In this document: positions 27,010 through 43,200 of the stretch, in pieces
Position numbering within the stretch: the first letter of the stretch is position 1
Layout of the letters: each line of letters begins with the position of its first letter
Origin: Prinia subflava
Taxonomy: Eukaryota; Chordata; Aves; Passeriformes; Cisticolidae
Reading direction: 5' to 3'
NCBI RefSeq assembly: GCF_021018805.1
Contig: NC_086253.1
Location: forward strand, 33,791,583 to 33,855,582
Length of the DNA: 64,000 nt
Program-made: the position numbers and the translations under genes
The notes under the pieces: model-generated
Database searches by the model: none
The model's input: only the letters and a program-made list of their open reading frames with translations
Told to the model about the DNA's origin: nothing

Positions 27010-27030
27010 GAATAAATAAATAAATAAAAT
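27010..27030. repeat. (AATA)n microsatellite
   Basis: Short run of AATA tetranucleotides (aataaataaataaataaaat). Confidence 0.85.
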
Positions 27031-29616
27031 TTAGTTTAGACCATCATTAGGAGGTCAAAAGGTACCTGCTGTTGCTCTCTTGTGAAGTTTATGACTTTCA
27101 AGATTTGGAGACACACAGACACATACTCAGAGAGAAGTCAACTTCTGTAATGTTATGCTCTCTGAAGCACCCTGAAACCTTAAGCTTTACCAATACAAAT
27201 AATAATTTTTGTCAAATCTCACTTAAATGCAGGCTAGAGTAAGTCAGTATGGATAGCAGTATGAGTTGTGTTCTTTGCTTGTTGTTTCTGTGGTTTCACT
27301 GAAGAGCACATTGGCTCTGCAAACCCAAAAGATTCTCCAGCTTCAGAAAGAAATGGATTCTTAGTTGGGTAAGGAAATGCTAACTCTCATGACTTCCAGT
27401 TCAGGCAATAAGGTGAAAAGCAAAAGACTGCCAAGCTGAATTAATTAAGTCACTCGTAGTAAGATGCTGAAGGCGCTACCTTGCCAGCTTCTGACAGGAG
27501 CTGTTTTACTGACTGTAACTAAGATTCTGCCATAGAAAATCTATACACTAGCTATTATTTTAATTTTTTGCAAATACGTCTATAAGATGGGAATCTGAAA
27601 TTGAGAGACCTGTGAATGATTCATGAAAATATTGATATTTAAATGAGCAACAACAACAACAAATCAGGGAACTCCAGGACTATCTTCAAACTAGCAGAGC
27701 AACAGCAGGGTTTGGGCAGTGCTGTTGGGGTCAATTGTACTTCACAGATGAACACACTTTTTGGACCACTGGAGGAAAATAAACAAGCCTACAACATGAA
27801 CATGCTTTACACAGGAACTGAAAATGTAGGAAAGAGCCAGTCTCATAATTCTGCTTTTGGGGGATTAAATTGCCTAATGACATCCCAAAGTGCTGAACCT
27901 GGTATTTCTTTCCGCTTCTGCTGACCATTAAACATTGGGATAATTGTGTGGGCTGCGGAGCTGTGTAAAGACATCAGTTCTCTACTATTCTTTTCAGGGG
28001 TAAAAGTACTAGTATATCTGTCTCTGGTGGTGGAAGTTCCCAGAAGAGTTTAGTGTAGCTTTTAAAGAATATGTATCACTTGCAGTAAGATTCAGAATCC
28101 TTGTGTTCAGCCCAAAATGTTTTTGTGGGGAATAAAAATTTAATGCACTTTACTGCATAAAATGATATGCACACTGACCACCCTGGTTCTGCTTAAGTCT
28201 AGTCAAAATTGCAAAATGATGCTTCGAGCTAGTTCAAATGAATGATGTAATCTCCAATGATTGAGAAGGAGTACCTGCATGAACTTGATCATGCCCTGTG
28301 CTATATTCTTCACAGGCATTATTTTACCTGCATAGACCTCTGTAGGCTGGTATCCCTGTAGGTTACGTAGCTCAGACTTTAAAGTCTATGCAGAAAAAGG
28401 AATGCTCCAAACCCAGTCAAAATTCCCTGTAAATCCGTCGTCACCTTTCTTACTTGAAAGCACATTGGTCAGTGGTAGCTGCTCTTTCTTTTCATCTCGA
28501 CATACCTCTGTTGCACAAGCACAGTGCTTGCTGCAGAGGCTGACGAGAGGAGCAGGGGCAGAGTTGTCCTGGAGCAGCTCTGTTGTGCATGGGCCCCCTG
28601 CCACTGAATGCAGAGGTTCCTGGCAGGCCCCTTCCCTGCCCTGCTGGCCTGGGGGGCATCTTTCCATGACCATCTCCACTGAAACCCCCTGAGATGATCT
28701 GTTGTTTCAGGCTACAGATGCTGGCAGATGCTTGTTGTCATGGCAGTGTAATAATAAATCTTGGGCTTATGTTTCCAATTGCCCTGAGCAGTAGGACAGA
28801 AACTGATGGGAGCCCAATTCTAGTCCTTTAGGCTTTGTAGTTACTCAGTCAACTTCTGTGTAGGAACAAGTCCACCAAATACAATTATTCTGAGAATGAG
28901 ACATTTTTAGGTGCAGAGAAGTAATAGTGGGGAGGAAAAGTGTGAAAGACGGACAAGGGAGATAAAGACTAAGGCAGTGACTGACCTAAAAATGTACATA
29001 GTTCAGCTGTGATTTTTCATAAGATCAGTAAGTTCCAAGTAAAGGCATTTCAGACCTTGTTACTATCCTAGTGCTAAGGCAAAAAGAACAAGGGTTGCAT
29101 ATAATCTTATCCAGAATAGTGTAAGGAAGCTTTTCTTTCTCTAAGTTAGTGCATTGTTAATAGTAAGTTGCAGAATTTAGTTGGCAGATCTTACTAATGC
29201 AGCAATCCCGGTGCTTCTGATGGCTATAATTTAAAGGCTGGTATACTGTGCCTGTTGTAGTCAACATTTTCAAAATGAATGGACTTCACAGACCTGATGC
29301 TATGTTCTCAGACTATATTGACTGTTGGAATTAAGAGCAGGGAAGAAAATATTAAATGTTCACAGTCAAGAGAAGCACAACAGGCTTCCATAGCAGTCTT
29401 TCAGTAACTGTGATTTTAAAGTCAGATAAGCATGTAGCCGCTGAAGGAGCAGATTCACTCCTAAATCATGATTGTTTACCTTAAAAATTATTCAAATGGT
29501 GTTATGGAGATTCTCATTGAAAGTCACAAGGATTTCCAGGACTGGCATTCCTATTGTGAACTGAGAAAGGGGAGAGAAGCAACACTGCCAAATATGATAA
29601 TATGGTCTGGAGAATT

Positions 29617-29656
29617 AATGAATGCATGAATAAAGCAACGAATGAATGAATGAATG
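29617..29656. repeat. (AATG)n microsatellite, interrupted
   Basis: There are four perfect AATG units at 29641-29656, preceded by degenerate units (aatgaatgcatgaataaagc). Confidence 0.85.
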
Positions 29657-31091
29657 TGGGATTGGTCTGTCTTGTTTTTCTTTTGCCCTGTGGATGGCCA
29701 AAGTTACAGGCTAGCTTGCAATACTTTGCTCCCAGTGTTGTCAGTTATATAGTTGGTGATTTCTGATCTTGCACATAGAAATCTTTTGATCAAGTATAAG
29801 CTGTTGAATTAATGGGTTGGGACACAAGTAAAAGGAGATAGATCACCTTTCTGGGTTGTTTTTTTTTGTTGTTGATTCTTCACAGCTTGTGACAGGAAAA
29901 ACCCAAGGGTTTGAAATTAAGACTCAGTATAAAAATGAGGAAGAGGAGTTCATCTCACAGTGACAGCTCTTAATTATACCCTTAATGATACCCATGACAG
30001 TGATCCAGGATTTTGGAAGCCTTCCAAATCTGTGTTATGTTTTCCCATCACATAACCCATTTTGAGCAACTGAGAATTAAAATATACGGATACATACATT
30101 ATCACATCTAGGAAATGAGATCAAGAAAGACTGGAAAACATCTCTGAGGCATACTCATGTGGATGTGCTCGTGCTGCTGAGCTCCTTCCCAGACAGGCTG
30201 CGCTGTTACATGTACGCTGGGAAACAGCAAACAGATGTTCTCATTCTGACGCTGTAGACAAGCACAAGGTTAGCTGACATGGGAGCAGGGAAAAGCAGGG
30301 TTTGCTAATGGGGTAATGGCATAATGGTATCTTGCTTTGATCAGAAGGATGTACTAGGCATTCCTGGCCCTGGGAGCACTGAGTGCCAAATGTTGTTAGA
30401 TACTATGTGCATACACTGTGTGCCATCTGGGACATAGGCATTAGGAAAGGGGACACTGAGCTGGTGTAAGCTGCTACCATGGTGTTGCTGAAGTCCTGGG
30501 GCAGGTAAAGTTTACCCTGGCTGATGATCTGCCTGGGTTCATTATGGTGGAGGGGATGTCTAGGATTTCATTTTCTAGGTACTTTGACCATAGCCGTCTC
30601 CTTTTCCCCTTAAGAGTCAGTCAAAACAAAGCCTATTTAAAAAGAAATGAATGTAGAAAATGTGAAACATAAGTATCTTTTACAAAGCGTCTTTTACAGT
30701 GCTGGGGACATAAAACGGGGCAGTGGAAGATAAGCCATTATGTATGTTGAGGAAGCCTAAGAATAAAGATTATAGGCAAACAGTCTACCTTTCTTTACAA
30801 GGCCTTGATTTACATCCCTGAAATCTCAAATTTAGCTATTACAATGAAGTCCTGTTGCACACAGAGCTGCCTTTTTATCACCACTTAAAATCTAATTAAT
30901 CCGTATTGAAGCACAAAGATTTCTGTTGTGTTTTAGGGTGAGGGGTCATAGAGCCCTCTTTGTTCATCCTCAGGCTTGTAATCATCAGGCATTGGGATAT
31001 AATTTTACCAAGCAAATTGGAAGGTAACAGATCAAATCCTTATCAGAAAGCCTAACTCATGGTTTAGTGAAGTCCTTCGTCCTTTATGTGA

Positions 31092-33748
<2,657 letters not shown>

Positions 33749-34999
33749 AAAGGGCAGGTATCTGACTTCTTGCTTGCATTACAGTAAGAGAGAAAGACCT
33801 GCTGAACAGACAGGTTACTGTTTACAAGTGTGGGGGTGGGATTCCTTCTTACCGAGTAGTTCCTTTAATTGCTACTTACTTCCACTTTTAATTACATTAA
33901 TTGATGAGCTATGGCAATCTAAGCCACCACTGTATTTCTCCCAAGTCTGATCAATGGCAAATTTTGTTTTTGTGGTATGATTTGGGGGAGTTGAGTATAA
34001 AATTTTTCATCTCTAGGCCTGCATGGAGACTTGACCATATTTTAAACAGCAGAACTCCTACTGGGGCTGCTTTAGTCAATGTATTTTTCACAAAAGAGTA
34101 TTAGTTGAAGTCTGAAAGAGTTTGTAGCACCAGTTCACCATGCATTACAAAAAACCTAACACAGTTCAACCTTGAATGAAGTTTGCTGGGCTTGTATAAT
34201 TTACAGTAAACTAAATATTCTCAGACATTATGTAACATAATGCAAGATTCTGTATGTTGAAAGAGAGAGAATATGACCACCTCCATCCCTGCCCAATCTC
34301 TCTCTCTAAGGAAAGCCAGTATTTCTGGGCAATAATGAGCTGTTTTCTGGAGGAGACTCAACTGTGTTCACTGGTGGTGCAGTTTTTACTTCATGAATGT
34401 GAAGAACTAACTTCAAGTATATGAATAAGTTTCTGTATAACTTATCCTTAGAGCTGTCAGTGATTGATGTGAACTTTCTATAAATTGCCATGATTTTACA
34501 TTGACAAAGCTGTAGCAGCCATCTGTTTCTGCAAACACCATATAAAGAGATAGAAGAGCAGTAAAAGAATTAAATAAAACACTGGTCTGGAAAAGAGCTT
34601 TGTTAAAAAAATGTATTTTCCAATCACTGAAACACATGAAAAGTGCAGAGACAAGTTAATCTATGTAATGTACTTGCATACTCTTACAGACAAAATTACA
34701 ACAGAAACACATTCAGAATATAACCTGATTAAATATTTAGTTCAGTCCTGAGCATTTGATATTTAATACAGTATAAACATAGCAATAGTAAAAAGAAAAA
34801 TAATCTTAAAATTATTTGATTTGTGTTCTATTACAATTTCTGCTAAACTTTGCTCATTTGGCTAAATATTCTTGTACCAGTAATATTTACATTTTGATAT
34901 ATGCAGTGACATTGGTACCTGGCAATAGAACTAATTACATTTGTTATAGCCTGCTGTACAGGGTCAATTTCACTTCAAGAGTAATATTTATCACTTTAA
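33749..34999. other. Spacer between claudin pseudogene and WWC2 3' end
   Basis: AT-rich sequence with no recognised gene or repeat. It may be partly covered by the WWC2 3' UTR if a distal polyadenylation site is used. Confidence 0.45.
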
Positions 35000-37232
35000 A
35001 CTGATGGGAGTTTATTTGTATGTATTATTGTAGCTTATTCTGTTGAGTGTTTCAAGTGTGACACACTGAATTAGTAAAAAAACCCCCAAACTCCAAACCC
35101 AGAATTGTTAGAAGCTGCCTATAGATATGTTCAATTCAACTTTACCAATCTGGAAAATGAAGAGTATGAATATGTCTAAGTCTATCATTCTTAAAGGAGT
35201 TTTGTAAGCTGAAGCCACCAATACTTAAGTTTTGACTTCACCTTATGCTTACAAATCAGACAATAATACTTTTTGGGGAAATTATTCAACATTTGAGAAA
35301 AAACAGCTAACTGGGCAAGAATTTAGACACCCCTAAGTATTTTTTACAATAGCATCCTTAATGACAAGTATTTTTATGGCCAGAACTGAACTATATTAAA
35401 CAAAACATAAATAAGACTGTAAATAAATAAAAGAAAGATCATAAAGTAGACCTCTAAACATCATTCTACAAACACATTACATAATCAAATTGAGAAGTTG
35501 AAATTGTCAACCTTCATTTCACCTCTACATTAAATAATTCCAGATTTTTTAATTGACCTTTCAAACGTGAATGTTATCTCAAACTCAAGACACAAAAAAC
35601 AAATGGGGCATTCATAAAGCATGTTTGATCAGTCATCTTGCTCAAAATAGAATCTCTGGCTTTATATTTCAGTGAACTGATGTATATGTGCATAAGAAAA
35701 CCCTTGGGTGTTAAACAGACCTGTCATGACAGAATTGTCACTTCGAATCTAAGACAGCTGCTACTGTGCTGGGGTTATATTGTTTCCATTTGCTCACCAA
35801 GTGATTATAGCATTTCTTAAAGATGAAGTCCATGCAATGTGGCTTGTTGCTTGGGGAAGAAAACGGTAGCCAGTGAATGAAATACGTCTGAGGGCAATGT
35901 ATTAAGTAGAAAATGAAATATTTCTGTTCTCTGCAATATCCATCTACTTATACAGTACCCACAGAAGATGACCCCAACTGCTTTACCAAGACAGATCTGC
36001 TTGAACATCTACATCCAAAGTTCTGAACTTCTAACAGAAGGCATCCAAGTTGCCTTCTGATGAAGCAGCCTGCTAGGAAGAAGCATGAAAGCCATTTGAA
36101 ACAAGCCATTCACATCTATTCATTGAACCTGTGCACCCCCAACTGCATACAGGGTCAGCTGTGTATGTTAAAAATTGTTGTTTCTTGTACCGAAATTAGT
36201 GCAGACTCCTAGTAAGGAGCTCTTCTTTTTCAGAAAAGTTTTACCTTACCAACAGGACTTCTGGTATCTGAGTTAGCATGTGAGAGATTTTTTCCTTACT
36301 TTATATACTTTATAAATGCTTTAATGAATCATCTTCAGATCTGTAAACCTAGCACAATACAAATCTGTATTCCTAGCTGGCAATCAGACAGCCCCCCTAG
36401 GACAAATGATTAACAGAGAAAAACTCTCTTTTAAGAGCACAGTGGGTATAACTATTTCAGTTTCAGTGTTGGTATTATGAATTTGATTCAACCTGTTCAG
36501 AAAGCAGCTGTCCCTTTTGGTAGTCTCAAAGTACGTTTTTAGGGTTACTTGTCTGCCTTGCCTATCTCACTCTCCCGCAGATGCAAGAAACCTTTTAGTG
36601 CAGGTTAAAGTTCTGTACATTCACAACACTGAACTCCGAACTCCATATCTTCCTACAAAGTATTAAAAAACAAAACCAGAAGGAATTTATTTTCAGAAAG
36701 AAAATTACATGGTGGGTGATGAATCTAATCAGCAGCTGTTGTGAGGCAGCCTGGATGTTTTGGAAAGGAGCTTATGCTTGTGGTTAACTTTAAACTATAA
36801 AAGTTACACTCTTGTACAAAAGTATTGCATGGCAGAACAGCCATTTTCACAGTCTGCTCACATGAAAATAGTGAAAAGATAAACACTGTCTGTTGAACAT
36901 AATTTTTCTCAACACAGTGCAGTTCAACAGAATACATGCTTAGTACAGCCTTGGTTCCTTTGTTCCATCTTTACAAAATAAAAACACAAATGCGATACAC
37001 ACAAACTGTACAAAATCAGCATCAGGATACCAAAATTAATCTACTTTGGTTTTGTGTTTGTTGGGGTTTTTTACCATTGTTTAAGCTTACAACAATTCAG
37101 TTCACTATATTTTACAAATAGACATATCAATAGTGAATGTAAAATAGATCTTTGAAAGCACATCACTGGAACTACCAAGCTCATCTGAAAAGAGATGAAC
37201 AAGTGGAAAAACATTTCAATGAAAATGCATAA
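35000..37232 (-). other. WWC2: Probable WWC2 3' UTR
   Basis: This is the minus-strand sequence following the WWC2 stop codon. No other coding frame is supported. Minus-strand AATAAA hexamers lie at 36686-36691 and 35011-35016 (TTTATT on plus) and are the candidate polyadenylation signals. The distal one would place the transcript end at about 34990. The boundary is an inference from hexamers only. Confidence 0.4.
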
Positions 37233-37299
37233 TTATACATCATCAGCGGGAAGGGCTGGTATACTGATCTTCGCTCTTGTGAAGTATGCTATCTTCTCC
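37233..37299 (-). CDS. WWC2: WWC2 terminal coding exon with PDZ ligand
   Basis: This 67-nt coding part encodes [20 protein letters not shown] and DV, then TAA at 37235-37233. The ending ADDV is the PDZ-binding motif shared with KIBRA. The arginine codon is split across the preceding junction, confirming the splice phase. Confidence 0.97.
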
Positions 37300-40200
37300 C
37301 TGAAATTAGAAAAGAAAACAAGGGATTTTTTTTTACCCTTTGTGGCATGACTCCAGTGTCATCTGCTGTAGAGCTGCAAATATTAGATCACAGTTCTTTA
37401 AAACACAGGTTTGGAAAATACACAGAAAATTTATTTACAACAAATGTGGCATTCTGACACAATTATCTCCTTGTGCAGATTTATGTAAAAAGCAGTTCCG
37501 ATTTTGAAAAAGAAAAAATACCAATATTTCATGAACAACTGCAATGATAAGACTGAAATATTGTTCCAGTCACTGAATTTCCAATGATGATATTTTCAGT
37601 AGGGGGATGAGAATGCAAAAATAAATCATTTTATCCTGACACAGGAAAAGGGCAAGGGGGGAATACTCATGTCTGGGCAAGACTCAGAGAGGCAGAATTG
37701 TCAACCCATTCTCCAGTTGCTTCCCCTGTGCTGTCACCATTTCTGTCACCTGCAAACCGAGACATTACTGAAGCATAACAAGTTTACACAGGCTTGCCTA
37801 GCAGCAGGCTAGAAAGCAGAAGTGAAGTTTTGGGGGCTTAAAAACAAAAGCTCAGAAGACTCATTCTTCTTGAGAACTTTAGAAATGTCCCTCTGTGATT
37901 AGTCTGAGGCCACAGCACTGTAACAAGTCCAACTAGCAGGGCATGTACAATTCAGCCTCCAGAGGTAAGTATTTATCCAGAAGACTAAACCATGTTTTCC
38001 ACTGGCGAAGTTTGAGTTCCCATGAAAAACAGTAGCTCAGAGCAAAATCAGCCTAAATTGGCTTTTTCTTCCTAGTTGTGTGGTGACTAGAAAAGAAAGG
38101 AAAATGGAGCCTTTTGATACCCTTCTAGCAGGGGAATGGAGTTTTAGGCACTATTACACATGCCTGTAGATGTAGGCAGTAGGCTGTCTGTGATGACTGT
38201 TAAATGACCAGTACCAACCAAAACCCTTTCTCAAGACATGCACAAAACCTGAAATTTTCAGGATACTCTGAATTTCAAACTGAAGATGAATAACTCAGCT
38301 GTAACATGTCTTAGCTGAGGAACCCCTTTCTCTCTTGCTTTGATTCTACATCACTTACAGCTGTGATTTGCAACACGTGCTGCCTCAAAGGCCCCTACTT
38401 GTTTATGGATTACTCTAACTGGTCACAAAAGATGGTTAAAAAAAATCTCACATTTATTAGCAGCTGACTTAAATTTCCTATAAAGGAACACAAAATTCAA
38501 ACTTTAAAATTAATACTTTTGTATTAACTGACAAAACAAAACAAATTAACTTGCAGTACTGTTTCTATGTGCAAGAGCAAGCACTGTATTTTTCCATCAA
38601 GAGATGTGTATTTATTTTTATATAGAAGTGTGGCCTCCAGGCTGCAAGCCCTGTTACTTACTGGCCAGTCCTTTCGGAATTTAGAATTAAGGTTTAAGAT
38701 AAATAGTGTTCATTCTGGCTTATGTTAAGCAAGAACGCTTCATTAATTGCTTCAAGTAATCGGTTTCTTCACAAGCAAAAGAAAAAGGGAAACAAAACAG
38801 AGGAGGGATTCAAGATCTTTCAATGCTAAGTCTTGAGCAAAGCACAAGTGATGGTTAATGAGTTTCCTGGTGAGCTGTATCCTGTTCTATTTCTCCTTGA
38901 GTGGTGATTAGTTTCAGGCCCTTGGCATCACTGGAAGAGCTCCTGTGACTTAAAGCCCACTGTTAACCTGCTGTGGGTGAGGTGAGCTACACCCAGAGCC
39001 ACACACATGCCTGCCCACAGCAGGTGTCACACAGGTGTGACACTCAGCTTCCTCACCACCCTCTGAACTGCCACAGGTCACCGGGGCTTGGCCCTCTGAA
39101 ACTCCAGCTTAGAGACATGTTAGAAATCCGTGATGTTTCTGGCAAGTCAAAGCCCTGTAGACTTTTTACTAATACTACAGAGCATGTCTGATTATACCTA
39201 GAAACAGTTCATGTTATTTCACTACATTAAAAGGAGCATGAAGAGCAGAACAGGCCATACCTGAATGACTGCACCTGCAGTGGCACTTTCTGGCTCTGCT
39301 CCCGTAGCCGGCACACATCCTTAGAAGCTTTCCTCATCAGTTTCTCAGCACTTAAACCTTGTTTCTGCTCTTCTTTTGATTGTTCAGCCTGTATCAAGGA
39401 AAAAAAATGTATTTTAGTGATAATGAACAACTACTCATTTCAAAGAAGTGAGAGATGCTTCTGTGTCAAGCAAAACACTTGGCAGTGTCAGGTTTACTGT
39501 AGGGCTCAGTGACATTAAAGGTCTTTTCAAGCCTAAATGAATCTATGATAATTTCTATATAAAAGGTCAGCAAGATAAAAGACTGACAACACAAGCCTAA
39601 GCCATGGCCGTGAAATAAGCTAATGGGGCTTTTCCTAAAAAAAAAAAAAAAAAAAAAAAAGAGCAAATTCCATGCCTTCACAGGTGGCTACTAGGTACCT
39701 GTTGTCTATCCAAGTATCTTTTTAGAACTGTGAGCCACTGATTCTCGTCCCTATAAAATACTTTTGTTTCGTGAAGAAAGCTCTCAGGAAAGTTGTCTAT
39801 ACCTACTCTAAAGTGACTGACAAAAAATAGGGAAGGTGTGTTCTCAAAATACACTTTCAGATTTTGTTGATTGTGTTAGCAAGGAACATGAACTTTTGTG
39901 CCTTTATTCATGACATAGCACCTCTCTTGCACGTGAGACTCACTTCTTTTATTTGCATTGTAGAGGTGTAAAAGCCAAGGCAAGCGAACAGAACACCAGA
40001 GGTAACAAGAGATCAAAGGTCTTTTGTGAACGGTGCTGAGCAGCCACCTACCCCACAGTAAGTTACTGAATTTCTGTACCTTGGTATTGCTGGCTCTGTT
40101 ACTTATGTCTTTACCAAGCATCAACAGGACAGCTGCAGCTATGCCATCCACCATTTCAGCAACAAACCTGCTGTTAATAGCTGTGCTTTGGCTTTAAAAA

Positions 40201-43200
40201 CTTTATCAAGGGTTTCTGAATATCCAGGAATTTCAACAGTAACTCCTTTTAGATGGGCAAGCACCTGAAATTCCCAGATAAATGACCCCCTATTCATACA
40301 CAGGTGAGTTCTGTACCAAATGCATTGTTGCCCACATCACATGTGGAGTGCATGATGTGAGCAGTGTTTTTATTTCTAGACTGTAGAGGCTGTCAGATAA
40401 ATGTTATTTATTGTATTTTGAATTTTGTCAGCCATCAAAATTCAATAGAAGCAGTTCACATTCTTAAACAATTATAAAGTTGCAGAGAGTTTAACTTTTG
40501 ATTCTTTAGAGATTTGAAAATGCTGTTCATTACCTCAAATTAAAAAACATTTGCAAGCCTGAAACAGCAATCGTCAAAGCTAGTTTGTGACTTAGAAGTT
40601 CACATCCCAGTTCTGAATTCAACCCAGCAGACTCCTAAACAACAAAAGTCCATACTATCAGTTTCACACTGGGTAGTTATAAGAAAGCTGCTCACAGCAG
40701 GATAGTGGTACCCTCTGTCTGTTGAAACACACTTTGGTTTCTGTATGAAAGTGTTTTACATGAAAGAGCACCACCCTTTCAAAAACTCACTCAAATGCAG
40801 TCAGCTTGTTACTGCTGTTAACTTCTTCAGACCCCAACTCCAAAATAGTTATGATTTTTAAATGAAGTTAACCTATAAATATTGTTTTCTTTATTAGTTA
40901 CTGAACATAAATTTGCAATCTACAACTGGTAGATGTTTTAATTCATCTTGCGTATGTCTCTGGCCATATATTTTACCAGCTTCCCTAATCAATATTTATC
41001 ATCAAAACACTAAACATACAATATTTCAAAATTTCCTAATTTTATCCTTTCCCTAACTATTCATGAGATGCTTGTGATTACTGCATTTCAGGTTTAAGAG
41101 CATAGATGACTTGTTTCCATACTCTCTATTACCATGTATCCCTTTTTCATTTTTGAATCCATTTATTTTTTCAGGATACTCTAAGAGAAACCTGGATTTC
41201 AGCCCAGTGTCTCTGGGAATATGCCTATGAGAAGGTATGCACATGACCAGGCTTATATTCACATCATGTTTCTTGAGTGCTTTATATAAAATACAGAAAA
41301 TCACACTAACACAATGGCCAGACATTCAATAAGTCCCCAAATCTGGCCCATTTTGTGGTGATGTACCCCCCACCCAGGCAACACTATGATTTCAGATTCT
41401 TTAAGTGACCTAAAAACACTCTTCACAACACTTAGCTAACAAATATAAATATCAGATAGGAATCTCTCTATCTGGGCTTAGCTTGAGGTAGTTGAAGATG
41501 ACAAAGAAGAAACACTATCAGAATTAGAGCTGAAACACCATTTCCTGTCCTGTTCTTCTGTGGGTTTTGTATAGAAAAAAACCGAATCCAAAGAAAAACT
41601 AACTGCTAAACATCAAATCACTGGGACAAGGACATGCTTACTGGTATAAATTAGATAATTACATATTACCTCAACATAAATTATATACTAAAAAGAAATA
41701 AAGAAGATATTTACAGGAATCTTTTTGGATATAGCAGTAGTACCTCAGAGGACACTAGGTGTCTGAAAAGTTACTTGTTTGAGGATTTAAGACTCAAACT
41801 TTGAAATACTGTGTGATTTCTCACAAACATCCAAACTAAATGAGAAAATGCTTCTGGTGCACAGAGTTATCTCTGTTTTCTGATCTGCAGGTATTAGTGG
41901 GCATTACATACTTGCTGCACTTAGGAAGGTGTGGAAGGAATGGCAGGGAAGGTATGGAGTCTATGGATTTGGCTTCAAGCAGAGTAACTGCGTGCTCGCA
42001 AGCAGCCACTGATTTTCAACACCCCCCACATCTGCGATTTCATTTTTCACTTGAGAGTCTCTCAATTTCTCTGGCATTTCCAGCTGCTGCATTAGTCTGT
42101 GCCATTATAATGCCTGCAGGATCTAAGAAATAATCTATGACCATGTTCTCTAGGCTGCTGTGTTTTGCTAACCCAAGGGGAAACACTGACAACACAGTAC
42201 AGTGCTCTCAGCGTTGTTTCACTCCGCAGGGGAAGGCTGCAATGATTTTAAAGGCAGAAATACTTCTAGAAACTTTGTAAGCACTCTTCAAAGAGCTGGA
42301 CTGACTGTGATCATTGTTCTGACTTTTACCTTGGGAAGGAGGACTTAAATGCTGTGCTACTGCCTGCATATATTTTAGGAATGTGTATTTTTTCCCTTAT
42401 TCCTAAACTCTGCTAGTGTTTTATAATCATTTTAGTACTTCACTAACTATAGCCAAGAGCAGATACCGAAAGAGGAACCAGAAGACACAACAGGACATAA
42501 ATGTAGAATTGGGAGAACATGCTGGGGAAAAGCTTTATTTCCTAAGGTATCAGTCAAGGACTTCTTGAAATATGTGGTGTCATTACATGCATTTGTCTAC
42601 CATGAATTTAGAAAATCAATAAATTCATAATTTTGTGAAGCTGTGCAAACTTGCAGCACTCAATGTTTTATTGAAAACATTTTTACAGTTTCTGAATATC
42701 ATGCTATGTTTGCTTCCATTTAATCTGCCATCTGTTTGATTTTCTGCTTCTTGGAGAATACAAGACCATGATTAATTGCTCTCTTCCACCTCATTCATGG
42801 TTGTATAGACTTCAGTTGTAGCTGCTTCTCTGTTCCTAACAAAGAAGTTGTTTCCTCCCTTGACTATCCTTGTTGACCCTCTGTAGTTTTATCATCCACT
42901 TTGAAAACAGAAATCAAAAATGAACTATGTTTATGGTACAGGCATAACATTATTTAGATCTTAAAGCAATATGTTTTGTTCCAAATATTTTTCTTAGCAA
43001 TTCCTGTCTTATTTGCTTTGACATCTGCTGATCCTGTGATGTTTTTGTTTATGTTTTTGTGGGGTATCTCATTCCTAACATTTAATTCAGAGCTCAGCTT
43101 TGTAAATGTAAATATTAGGATCATCCTTTCCTCTTCTACTCAAGGCTATTTACTGACATCTAGGTTTCAAAAAAACCCAAAAAACCCAAAAAAAACCAAA

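Noticed and set aside
27643..27924. 93-codon plus-strand open frame starting with an Asn run
   Set aside because: The Asn run comes from a CAA/AAC-like simple repeat, and the rest has no motif or splice support.
39561..39660. A24 tract as the tail of a processed retrocopy
   Set aside because: The sequence before it does not match any gene I recognise, and no target duplication is visible around it.
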